From: an uncultured Bacillaceae bacterium
Lineage (GTDB): Bacteria; Bacillota; Bacilli; Bacillales; Caldibacillaceae
Assembly (NCBI GenBank): GCA_937983015.1
Contig: CALKAK010000125.1
Location: 1 to 38,525 of the forward strand
Length of the DNA: 38,525 nt
Reading direction: 5' to 3'
Position 1 is the first letter of the stretch; every line of letters begins with the position of its first letter. The translations under genes and the position numbers were made by a program. Below the pieces are notes generated by a model. It made no database searches and was not told the origin of the DNA. It saw only the letters and a list, made by a program, of their open reading frames with translations. Positions 32,075 through 38,525 of the stretch are shown here, piece by piece.

Positions 32075-32764
32075 CTACCTTTTATCTATTTTTTTTGTTA
32101 ATGTGTCACCGATAAATTGAATGATGAAGACGATCAGTAAAATCACGAGCGTTGCGAACAAAGTAATATCATTTTTGTTACGTAAAAAACCATCTAAATA
32201 GGCAAAATCCCCCAGACCACCGGCGCCGATCACCCCGGCAATAGCCGTGCTGCCCAAAAGAGCGATGGCGGTAACAGTGAGTCCGGAAACAATTGCCGGT
32301 AATGATTCTGGAATTAACACTTTAAATATAAGAGCGAACGTATTCGCTCCCATGGCCTTCGCCGCCTCAATAACGCCTTTATCCACCTCCCTTAGCCCGA
32401 TTTCTACCATTCTTGCATAAAAGGGTGCTGTGCCAATGACGAGGGCCGGTAAAGCCGCCTCCTTGCCGATGATACTCCCGACGACCACTTTAGTGATCGG
32501 TAATAATAAAACGATGAGTAGCACAAAAGGTATGGAACGAAAAATATTTACAAAGGCAGCGAGCACCCAGTGTACACTATGGACAAACCAACGAAATCGT
32601 TTCATATGTCGGGTATTTTCTTCCGCTGTCAAAAACAATAACAGCCCGATTAACAAACCGATTATAAAAACGAACACGAGGGATACCCCGGTCATGTATA
32701 AAGTTTCTTTTGTTTTTATCCAGGCTTTCGCCAAATCTACATTAGGAAATAATAATTCAAACAT
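32075..32764 (-). CDS. metI: Methionine ABC transporter, permease MetI (MetP)
   Basis: A membrane permease of 229 residues with five to six hydrophobic segments. The ABC coupling motif is EAAKAMGANTFALIFKVLIP, and the family-typical FRSIPFVLLIVLL and GAGGLGDFAYLDGFLRN (contact to the binding protein) are present. B. subtilis calls it metP (yusB). The start ATG 32762-32764 overlaps the end of metN by 8 bases, so the two are translationally coupled. Confidence 0.94.
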   Translation of the reverse strand: MFELLFPNVDLAKAWIKTKETLYMTGVSLVFVFIIGLLIGLLLFLTAEENTRHMKRFRWFVHSVHWVLAAFVNIFRSIPFVLLIVLLLPITKVVVGSIIGKEAALPALVIGTAPFYARMVEIGLREVDKGVIEAAKAMGANTFALIFKVLIPESLPAIVSGLTVTAIALLGSTAIAGVIGAGGLGDFAYLDGFLRNKNDITLFATLVILLIVFIIQFIGDTLTKKIDKR

Positions 32765-33782
32765 CGTTCATGACCTCCACCCCGACATGGTGTGCTTGTA
32801 AAAACGCAAGTGCTTCCTGAATGTTTTGATCTTCACCGTCGAGATGAATGATCAATGTGCCGTAGGAACCTGCTTGCGTCTGGGAAATATTTCCTTCCAG
32901 GATGTTAACAGTAACCGGTACTGAACGGATCATTTTCTCAATGATCGGTTGTTCCGCAACTTCTCCCGCGAAAATGCAACGAATGATTTTGCCGGTGGCA
33001 TATTTTTTCAAGAGATGGGCGATGGCAGGTTCTGGATCGGGAGTTTTCAAGGCTTGGCCGATAAAGCGTTTCGTAATTTCTTGTTGTGGATTTTTGAAAA
33101 TCTCCATAACCGGACCGCTCTCGACGATCTTTCCACCGTCCATGACCGCTACGCGATGACAGATCTTGCGAACCACGTGCATCTCATGGGTGATGATCAC
33201 GATCGTTAAACCAAATTCCCGGTTGATCTTCGCCAAGAGTTCTAAAATCGCATCCGTTGTTTCCGGGTCGAGGGCCGACGTTGCCTCATCACAAAGCAAT
33301 ACTTTCGGTTGATTGGCCAGGGCACGCGCGATTCCTACGCGTTGTTTCTGACCACCGCTCAATTCGGACGGATAACTATTTTCCTTTCCCTTCAGCCCGA
33401 CCAATTCAATCAACTCATCCACCCGTCTTAACCGTTCTTTACGCGGAACACCGGCAATTTCCAGAGGAAAGGCGATGTTCTCACGGACGGTACGGGACCA
33501 GAGCAAATTAAAATGCTGGAAAATCATCCCGATATTCTGCCGTACCTTGCGCAATTTTTTCCCGGAGATCGCCGTAATGTTTTCCCCATCGACGTAAATC
33601 GTGCCAGAGGTTGGTTTTTCCAAACCATTGATCGTGCGAATTAAAGTGCTTTTACCAGCACCGCTATAACCGATAACGCCGAAGATTTCACCTTTATCGA
33701 TTTGTAGACTTACATCGTCCACAGCTTTGACAGGGCCGGACTTCGTCTGAAAAACTTTTGTTACATGATCCAGGTTGATCAT
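32757..33782 (-). CDS. metN: Methionine ABC transporter, ATP-binding protein MetN
   Basis: A 341-residue ATPase that powers methionine uptake. Walker A GYSGAGKS is at residues 38-45, the signature LSGGQKQRVGIARALA, and Walker B VLLCDEATSALDPET. The C-terminal ~75 residues (from about 265) form the NIL domain, which binds methionine and closes the transporter when internal methionine is high. The start ATG 33780-33782 follows AAAGGAGGGG. It is the first gene of the operon. About 190 bases separate it from the nearest of two SAM riboswitches. Control is therefore at two levels: SAM at transcription, methionine at activity. Confidence 0.95.
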   Translation of the reverse strand: MINLDHVTKVFQTKSGPVKAVDDVSLQIDKGEIFGVIGYSGAGKSTLIRTINGLEKPTSGTIYVDGENITAISGKKLRKVRQNIGMIFQHFNLLWSRTVRENIAFPLEIAGVPRKERLRRVDELIELVGLKGKENSYPSELSGGQKQRVGIARALANQPKVLLCDEATSALDPETTDAILELLAKINREFGLTIVIITHEMHVVRKICHRVAVMDGGKIVESGPVMEIFKNPQQEITKRFIGQALKTPDPEPAIAHLLKKYATGKIIRCIFAGEVAEQPIIEKMIRSVPVTVNILEGNISQTQAGSYGTLIIHLDGEDQNIQEALAFLQAHHVGVEVMNDV

Positions 33783-33975
33783 GCGGCCCCTCCTTTCATC
33801 GCTTCCACTTTCTTTTCTCTTTACATGCTTGTGTATATCCTTCCCTGCGGGAACGGATCGGCATTCTTCATTTATTCTATTAGTGATTTAATTTTTCACA
33901 GAATTATCAGTTAATAACTTTAATGTATTAAAATCTCTTGGTCTGCGTAAAGAGCGGATGTTGGCATCCGTTCAT

Positions 33976-34154
33976 AAAAAAAGCCTTTCTACAAGATAAG
34001 TAGAAAGGCATGCTTCTTCCAGCATAATCCTTTCCCTTATCTCTCAAAGTGTTAGCGAGAACACTTTGTGTGATTTGGCACCATTTCAATGCGCAATGCA
34101 TTGACGGTTGCCGGGCTTCATTGGGCACATCCCTCCGCCTCTCTTGATAAGAGA
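33976..34154 (-). promoter_or_regulatory. SAM-I riboswitch (S-box), copy nearer to metN
   Basis: On the minus strand the aptamer spans 34154-34033. P1 is TCTCTTATC (34146-34154) with GATAAGGGA (34033-34041). The conserved SAM-binding core GAAGCCCGGCAACC, the TGCCAAAT-type segment and the AACACTTTGAGAG end are all present. A terminator hairpin follows (10-bp arms 33983-33992 and 34000-34009) with T7. High SAM should stabilise P1 and allow termination. Just after the terminator is a small hairpin, CGGATG/CATCCG (33955-33970). Confidence 0.95.
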
Positions 34155-34231
34155 AAGCACACATTCGTATTTAATTGTCGGGAACCGGTGATTCGGCTTT
34201 CGCAAGTTACAGAACCGGTAGGTACTCCATT

Positions 34232-34410
34232 AAAAAAGCCTTTCTACAAGATAAGTAGAAAGGCATGCTTTTCCAGCAACAGTCCTTTCTCTTATCTCTC
34301 AAAGTGTTAACAGGGAACACTTTGTGTGATTTAGCACCATTTCAATGCGCAATGCATTGACGGTTGCCGGGCTTCATTGGGCACATCCCTCCACCACTCT
34401 TGATAAGAGA
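34232..34410 (-). promoter_or_regulatory. SAM-I riboswitch (S-box), promoter-proximal copy
   Basis: The second complete S-box unit lies 77 bases upstream of the first in the same orientation. P1 is TCTCTTATC (34402-34410) with GATAAGAGA (34288-34296), the GAAGCCCGGCAACC core is identical, and the terminator arms (34238-34247 and 34255-34264) are identical to those of the other copy. By eye about nine of ten bases are shared between the two ~172-base units, with one single-base length difference. Both follow the promoter at 34451-34479. Confidence 0.95.
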
Positions 34411-34450
34411 AACGATAAACGTTCTTGAATATTCAATTATTATGGCTCTT

Positions 34451-34479
34451 ATTGTATCACCCTCATTTTTTAGTGTCAA
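34451..34479 (-). promoter_or_regulatory. Strong sigma-A promoter of metNIQ
   Basis: On the minus strand a perfect TTGACA (34474-34479), 17 bases, then TACAAT (34451-34456). Transcription should start near 34444, about 35 bases before the first SAM aptamer. No other good promoter is visible between the two riboswitches. Confidence 0.85.
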
Positions 34480-34569
34480 CAAAAAATAACACGGGTGGAT
34501 GATTTTTCTTGCCAATATTTCAAGATGTGAGCGGTTCTCCTTGTTTTTGTTCTCTCTAATCTTCTTGTT

Positions 34570-34884
34570 TTATTCGTCATGGTACTCTTTTAATCTTTCA
34601 TAAAGATAAGGGACGGAGTGAAACGCATAAATTTTTTCAGCGATCTTGCCCCGGTCAAATATGAGTAAGCAAGGTACACTCTCAATTTGAAATTGCTGCG
34701 CCAATTCCGGAGCAAAATTTAAATTTATTTTACCGAAAGAAAGTTCAGGTAATAGTTCTTTTATTACATGAAGCATTCTTTCTGCCAGCTGGCACGTTCC
34801 GCAAAAAGGGGTGTATATAAAGAACGCGCCCTTATCCCCATTTTCCAGGCGTTTCGTGAAGTCATTTTGCGTCCATTCTTCCAA
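34570..34884 (-). CDS. yusE: Thioredoxin-like protein YusE
   Basis: A 104-residue thioredoxin-fold protein with redox motif CGTC (Cys28, Cys31) in IYTPFCGTCQLAE, and the usual cis-proline region ESVPCLLIF (with an additional Cys before Leu). Thioredoxin itself has CGPC, so this is a distinct thiol-disulfide protein; its partner is unknown. The start ATG 34882-34884 follows TAGGAGGCAAG. It lies 12 bases after yusF and is probably co-transcribed with it. Confidence 0.88.
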   Translation of the reverse strand: MEEWTQNDFTKRLENGDKGAFFIYTPFCGTCQLAERMLHVIKELLPELSFGKINLNFAPELAQQFQIESVPCLLIFDRGKIAEKIYAFHSVPYLYERLKEYHDE

Positions 34885-34896
34885 ACAGCTTGCCTC

Positions 34897-35229
34897 CTAT
34901 AAAAATTTTGCATGGACGGATATATTGGCTCGGAGTAAAACCGACGCCAGATGCGCATAAGGAGCGGCAGCAACTTCCCGATACATTTTATCAATATAAA
35001 TATGTTTTGCCTCGGGAAACTCCCGCCTGAACATTTTGCGCAATTTTTCTCCCGATTCATCGGCATCAACCAGGATATACACTTCTTCACCATAAAGTTC
35101 TTCTAACAATTCATCCATTCGTTCGATGCCGATCGTCCCGTACGTACAAATCACTTCCACGGGTTCATTGATGATCTGCAAGATCTTCTTTTTATCAGTT
35201 GTACCCTCGACAATAATCACTTTTTCCAT
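34897..35229 (-). CDS. yusF: Toprim-domain protein YusF
   Basis: A 110-residue protein that is a single Toprim domain, the metal-binding fold of primases, topoisomerases and the RNase M5 type. The conserved Glu8 is in VIIVEGTTDKKK and the acidic DxD in ILVDADESGEKLRK. It is close in design to RnmV-like small Toprim nucleases, but its substrate is unknown. The start ATG 35227-35229 follows GGTGGGATGA. Co-transcribed with yusE. Family and position agree with B. subtilis yusF; yusG, which follows there, is not found here. Confidence 0.87.
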   Translation of the reverse strand: MEKVIIVEGTTDKKKILQIINEPVEVICTYGTIGIERMDELLEELYGEEVYILVDADESGEKLRKMFRREFPEAKHIYIDKMYREVAAAPYAHLASVLLRANISVHAKFL

Positions 35230-35357
35230 TCGTATTCATCCCACCTGTTTTAATGATTCCAGTACCGGAATGAACCGGACCGTTAAAATAAGCAAAAAAT
35301 CCTCAGTAAACATCGCTCCCCTGTTTGTGTGATTCAGGTGGGTCTCAGCCATCATTT

Positions 35358-35387
35358 TAAAAATAAGGACGCTTGCCTGTAGCGTCC
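35358..35387 (-). terminator. Terminator after gcvH
   Basis: GGACGCT (35367-35373) with AGCGTCC (35381-35387), 7-base loop, followed by TTATTTTT on the minus strand, 7 bases after the gcvH stop. Confidence 0.88.
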
Positions 35388-35393
35388 CGTTTA

Positions 35394-35777
35394 TTATTCG
35401 TCTTGCAACATCGCTTCATATTGCTCTGCTGTCAATAACTTGTCTACCTCACTTAAGTCACTGGCCTCTAATACGATCATCCAAGCTTCTTCATAAGGGG
35501 ATTCATTGACCAGCTCTGGACTATCTTCCAGCGCTTCATTCACCTCAACTACTTTTCCACTGACAGGAGCATATAACTCAGATACCGTTTTTACCGACTC
35601 CACGCTACCAAACGGTTCATTGGCAGCAAGTTCCGTTCCCACTTCCGGCAACTCGACGAAAACGATATCCCCTAATTCTTCCTGGGCAAAATCAGTAATA
35701 CCGATCCGGACTAGGTTCCCTTCCACTTTCACCCACTCATGCTCTTCTGAATAACGTAATTCCTTTGGAATGTTCAT
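35394..35777 (-). CDS. gcvH: Glycine cleavage system H protein
   Basis: A 127-residue lipoyl carrier protein; the lipoamide arm on Lys63 (ESVKTVSELYAPVSG) shuttles the aminomethyl group between the P, T and L proteins. In Bacillus, GcvH is also the first acceptor of octanoate in lipoate synthesis (LipM, then LipL), so it is needed for all lipoylated enzymes. The N-terminal LRYSEEHEWVKVEGN is typical. The start is ATG 35775-35777 after GGGAGGATT. It is monocistronic; a -10 TACAAT (35805-35810, minus strand) may be its promoter. The gcvT and gcvP genes are not nearby, as usual in Bacilli. Confidence 0.95.
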   Translation of the reverse strand: MNIPKELRYSEEHEWVKVEGNLVRIGITDFAQEELGDIVFVELPEVGTELAANEPFGSVESVKTVSELYAPVSGKVVEVNEALEDSPELVNESPYEEAWMIVLEASDLSEVDKLLTAEQYEAMLQDE

Positions 35778-35837
35778 CAGCAATCCTCCCATACTTTTAT
35801 AAACATTGTATACAAAAAATTCTTCTTTAAACAGTTG

Positions 35838-36194
35838 TTAACCCCAAGTTTCCTCGAACAATTCTTCGTTAAATCCGACCGTCACTTTTTCACCGTCGGT
35901 GATGATGGGGCGTTTCAAGAGCATCCCATCGGAAGCGAGAATAGCGAGTAATTCCTCTTCCGGGGCGGTTTTCACTTTATCTTTCAAACCGAGTTCCCGA
36001 TACTTTCGACCGCTCGTGTTAAAGAACTTTTTTAACTCCAGTCCGCTTTTTTCATACAGATCTTCCAATTCCTCGCGAGAAGGAGGATTTTCCACAATAT
36101 GTACCGCTTCATAGTCGATACCTTTTTCATCGAGCCACTTTTTCGCTTTCCTGCACGTACCGCACTGTGGATACCAGTAAAATTTGAGTGCCAT
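35838..36194 (-). CDS. yusI: ArsC/Spx-family protein YusI
   Basis: A 118-residue thioredoxin-fold protein of the ArsC/Spx superfamily. CGTC (Cys11, Cys14) lies in YWYPQCGTCRKAKKW, and RPIITDG-type residues (KRPIITDGEKVTVGF) near the C-terminus are the conserved Arg-Pro segment. It has the length of B. subtilis YusI (118). It lacks Spx-specific transcription features, so it is more likely an oxidoreductase than a regulator; function unknown. The start is ATG 36192-36194; the open frame extends nine codons upstream. Confidence 0.9.
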   Translation of the reverse strand: MALKFYWYPQCGTCRKAKKWLDEKGIDYEAVHIVENPPSREELEDLYEKSGLELKKFFNTSGRKYRELGLKDKVKTAPEEELLAILASDGMLLKRPIITDGEKVTVGFNEELFEETWG

Positions 36195-36225
36195 CGAATC
36201 ACCATCCTTACAACATTTCAACCGT

Positions 36226-36234
36226 ATTATACCA
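36226..36234 (-). promoter_or_regulatory. Extended -10 promoter for yusI
   Basis: On the minus strand TGGTATAAT is a perfect extended -10 (TGnTATAAT), giving a leader of about 25 bases before yusI. No good -35 is needed or seen. Confidence 0.65.
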
Positions 36235-36279
36235 CCTTCAATACGAAAAACATATCAGGACGATTTTTCAGAATCATGG

Positions 36280-36315
36280 AAAACCACCGTCCCGGATTCC
36301 GGGAGACGGTGGTTT
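36280..36315 (-). terminator. Terminator of the fad operon
   Basis: Arms AAAACCACCGTC and GACGGTGGTTTT plus an inner CCGG pair form a long stem just after the fadE stop. The T-run on the minus strand is short (TTTTCC). Confidence 0.75.
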
Positions 36316-36320
36316 TCTCT

Positions 36321-38105
36321 TTAGACGATATACTTTTCGCTCGCGATAATATTCTCCGCGGCTTCCCGCTTTTTCGGGATAACGTTCACAGGTGTATGGC
36401 GGGTGAGCTTGCGTAATACTGAAAGCATCATCCGTAAGGTATCCCCTTCGTGGAGAGCGATCAAGGTTTCTTTTGCATCCTGTTCGATCTTGTTAAAGGC
36501 TTCCTGACAGAAAATTTCTGTATACAGTAGCTTTTGTTTCGCCTTGTCCAGACCGTCCCGCTTGATCGCCTTTTCCGTTCTCAAAACCGCCGATTCCATC
36601 GCGTAGACGTTGGATACGATATCTGCGAAGTTCACGAGTATTTCTTGTTCGTGTTCTAATTTTTGACCGTATTTTTGTGCCGCCAATCCCGCAACTAGAA
36701 GCGCGATTTTCTTGGCATTGTTGACGAGATACTTTTGCAAGGCGAGGGGTTCATTCCCCGGCTCTTCCGGCATGAACATCATCAGTTCTTCTTGCAGACC
36801 CTGGGCTTTCTCCAGAAGCGGAAGCTCACCTTTCATCGCCTTCCGCAGGAATGTGCTCGGAACGAGGAGACGGTTGATCTCGTTCGTCCCTTCAAAAATC
36901 CGGTTGATGCGGGAGTCGCGATAAGCCCGCTCGATTTCATATTCCTGCATGTAACCATAGCCACCGTGGATTTGTACCCCTTCATCAACGACATGGTCAA
37001 GCACTTCGGTCGCGAACACTTTGTTGAGGGAGCATTCAATGGCGTATTCGCGAATCGATTTGGCGACTTCTTTGCCATCTTTCGCTTCTTCCGGTGAAAG
37101 TTTGCTCATACGCTCATCGAAGAGTCCGACCGTGCGGTATACCGAACTTTCAGCGGCATAGATTTCCGCGGCCAGTGTACCGATTTTTTCTTTTGTCAAA
37201 TTAAAGTCAGCGATCGCCCGATTAAATTGTTTCCGCTCTTTCGCGTATTTTACCGTGATATCCAGCGCATTCTTTGCGCCACCGACCGCGCCGACTCCCA
37301 ATTTATAACGACCGATATTCAAAATATTGAAGGCGATGACATGCCCTCTGCCGATTTCGCCAAGAACATTTTCTACCGGAACGGGTACATCTTCCAAAAT
37401 CAATGTGCGGGTGGAAGAACTTTTAATTCCCATTTTCACTTCTTCTTGACCGGTGGAAACTCCCGGAAAATCTCGTTCAACGATGAAGGCTGTGAACTTT
37501 TCACCATCTACTTTTGCATAGACGATGAACACATCGGCAAAACCAGCATTCGTGATCCATTGTTTTTCCCCGTTTAAAATATAGTGGGTACCTGCTTCAT
37601 TCAGTTTGGCCGTTGTTTTTGCGCTGAGAGCGTCGGACCCGGAACCGGGTTCTGTCAGGGCGTAGGCCGCGATCTTTTCCCCGGTTGCGAGTGCCGGTAA
37701 ATATTTTTTCTTCTGTTCTTCCGTACCGAAAAGTACGATCGGCAGAGAACCGATTCCGACATGGGCGCCATGGGTGATAGAAAATCCACCGGCACGGGAC
37801 ATTTTTTCCCCGATCAAAGCCGAGCTAACCTTATCGAGCCCCAGGCCACCGTACTCTTCCGGAATATCCACGCTCAAAAGCCCCAGTTCACCAGCTTTTC
37901 GCAACAGTTCGACACTATATTCAAACTCATGGTTTTCCAGTTTTTCTACCAGCGGAAGCACTTCTTGCGCGACGAAATCCTCCGTTGTTTTGGCGATCAT
38001 TTGATGTTCTTCCGTAAAGTCTTCCGGAGTGAAAACTTGCTCCGGACGAATCTCTTCGATCAGGAACGCTCCACCTTTTACGACATTTTCCAGAGCATGT
38101 GTCAT
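36321..38105 (-). CDS. fadE: Acyl-CoA dehydrogenase FadE
   Basis: An FAD enzyme that performs the first step of fatty-acid beta-oxidation, turning acyl-CoA into trans-2-enoyl-CoA. At 594 residues it belongs to the longer class with an extra C-terminal helical domain (about 430-594). FAD/substrate motif AYALTEPGSGSDA is at about residues 147-159, ITNAGFADVF follows, and the catalytic base is Glu405 in RIFEGTNEINR. The stretch QIHGGYGYMQEYEIERAYRD is the typical C-terminal signature. The start ATG 38103-38105 follows AAGGAGGAG. It lies 32 bases after fadA on the same strand, as in the B. subtilis fadN-fadA-fadE operon. Confidence 0.95.
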   Translation of the reverse strand: MTHALENVVKGGAFLIEEIRPEQVFTPEDFTEEHQMIAKTTEDFVAQEVLPLVEKLENHEFEYSVELLRKAGELGLLSVDIPEEYGGLGLDKVSSALIGEKMSRAGGFSITHGAHVGIGSLPIVLFGTEEQKKKYLPALATGEKIAAYALTEPGSGSDALSAKTTAKLNEAGTHYILNGEKQWITNAGFADVFIVYAKVDGEKFTAFIVERDFPGVSTGQEEVKMGIKSSSTRTLILEDVPVPVENVLGEIGRGHVIAFNILNIGRYKLGVGAVGGAKNALDITVKYAKERKQFNRAIADFNLTKEKIGTLAAEIYAAESSVYRTVGLFDERMSKLSPEEAKDGKEVAKSIREYAIECSLNKVFATEVLDHVVDEGVQIHGGYGYMQEYEIERAYRDSRINRIFEGTNEINRLLVPSTFLRKAMKGELPLLEKAQGLQEELMMFMPEEPGNEPLALQKYLVNNAKKIALLVAGLAAQKYGQKLEHEQEILVNFADIVSNVYAMESAVLRTEKAIKRDGLDKAKQKLLYTEIFCQEAFNKIEQDAKETLIALHEGDTLRMMLSVLRKLTRHTPVNVIPKKREAAENIIASEKYIV

Positions 38106-38137
38106 ATTTTTCTCCTCCTTTTTCCCTTTGTTCGTGA

Positions 38138-38525
38138 TTATTGTGGTAATAATTCAAAGACCCCGGCAGCACCCATACCGCCACCGATACACATCGTAAC
38201 CAGACCAAACTGTACATTGCGCCGTTTCATTTCATAGAGTAAAGTCAATGTTAATTTAGCCCCGGTCGCGCCAAGCGGATGCCCGAGAGCGATCGCGCCA
38301 CCGTTTACATTCACGATTTCCTCGTTGAAGCCTAATTCGCGAATAACCTGGATTGATTGCGAAGCAAAGGCCTCATTCAGCTCAATCAAACCGATATCCT
38401 GAAGCTCTAAACCGGCAAGTTCCAGAGCTTTTGGTACCGCCACGACCGGACCGATTCCCATGATTTCCGGTGGCACTCCACCGACGGCAAAGGAACGGAA
38501 TTTTGCCAGCGGTTTTAATCCCTCT
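38138..38525 (-). CDS. fadA: Acetyl-CoA acyltransferase (3-ketoacyl-CoA thiolase), C-terminal part only
   Basis: The last ~129 codons of the thiolase that splits 3-ketoacyl-CoA into acetyl-CoA and a shortened acyl-CoA. The frame remains open to the window edge, so the N-terminal two thirds, with the nucleophilic cysteine, lie outside. Visible signatures are IELNEAFASQ, NVNGGAIALGHPLGATGA (catalytic His in GHPLGA) and VTMCIGGGMGAAG (catalytic Cys in CIGGG). It is upstream of fadE in one operon; fadN is expected further upstream, outside the window. Confidence 0.95.
   Translation of the reverse strand, partial: EGLKPLAKFRSFAVGGVPPEIMGIGPVVAVPKALELAGLELQDIGLIELNEAFASQSIQVIRELGFNEEIVNVNGGAIALGHPLGATGAKLTLTLLYEMKRRNVQFGLVTMCIGGGMGAAGVFELLPQ

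Noticed and set aside
33976..34410. The ~180-base direct repeats could look like a duplicated mobile element or a repeat array.
   Set aside because: Each copy folds as a SAM-I aptamer followed by a terminator, and there are no terminal inverted repeats, coding frame or further copies.
36099..36416. A plus-strand open frame of 105 codons across the yusI-fadE gap.
   Set aside because: It crosses the fad terminator hairpin and two antisense genes and lacks a ribosome binding site.

Overview
The window reads as a continuous chromosomal stretch of an endospore-forming Bacillaceae with moderate GC content. The order of genes follows the yui/yum/yut/yun and suf/met/yus blocks of Bacillus subtilis closely, and several genes are known only from spore-formers (yutH, lytH, yunB). 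Shine-Dalgarno sites are strong and TTG or GTG starts are common. The species cannot be named from this sequence. I see no transposase, integrase, CRISPR array or phage gene.

Layout. 1-2683 (minus): the nfrA flavin reductase (cut by the window edge), trmL and queG (both act on the tRNA anticodon loop), and a tRNA-Gly(UCC). 2991-5974 (minus): leucyl aminopeptidase, the 3D-domain protein YuiC, the membrane protein YuiB and the 42-residue zinc-finger protein YuiA. 6243-9674: ferredoxin-NADP reductase YumC (+), A-type Fe-S carrier YutM (-), NADH dehydrogenase YutJ (+) and NifU-like YutI (+). 9750-14089: a D-2-hydroxyacid dehydrogenase and the spore-coat protein YutH (-), YutG (+), then the minus-strand operon yutD-yutE-yutF. 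14254-20051 (+): the sporulation endopeptidase LytH, then a five-gene branched-chain amino acid ABC transporter livKHMGF with a CodY-like box, placed where B. subtilis has none. 20127-22763 (-): yunB, yunC and yunD, followed by yugU (+). 23457-25400 (-): an NhaC-family transporter under a lysine riboswitch. 25593-30792 (-): the sufCDSUB Fe-S assembly operon. 31253-34479 (-): metN-metI-metQ methionine uptake under two tandem SAM-I riboswitches. 34570-38525 (-): yusE, yusF, gcvH, yusI, fadE and the 3' part of fadA.

How it works together. The window is mostly housekeeping: Fe-S cluster assembly (Suf, YutI, YutM), redox (YumC, YutJ, NfrA), amino-acid uptake (Liv, Met, probable Lys), fatty-acid beta-oxidation (FadA/FadE), glycine cleavage (GcvH) and sporulation (YutH, LytH, YunB). 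The three amino-acid uptake systems each carry a different control element: a CodY-like box, a lysine riboswitch, and a doubled SAM-I riboswitch.

The most unusual item is the doubled SAM-I riboswitch at 33976-34410. It consists of two nearly identical aptamer-plus-terminator units in series behind one strong promoter. Other points worth a look are perfect or near-perfect inverted repeats that overlap the ribosome binding sites of yuiC and yunB, and a palindrome with direct repeats upstream of the suf operon. I found no clearly new multi-gene system.
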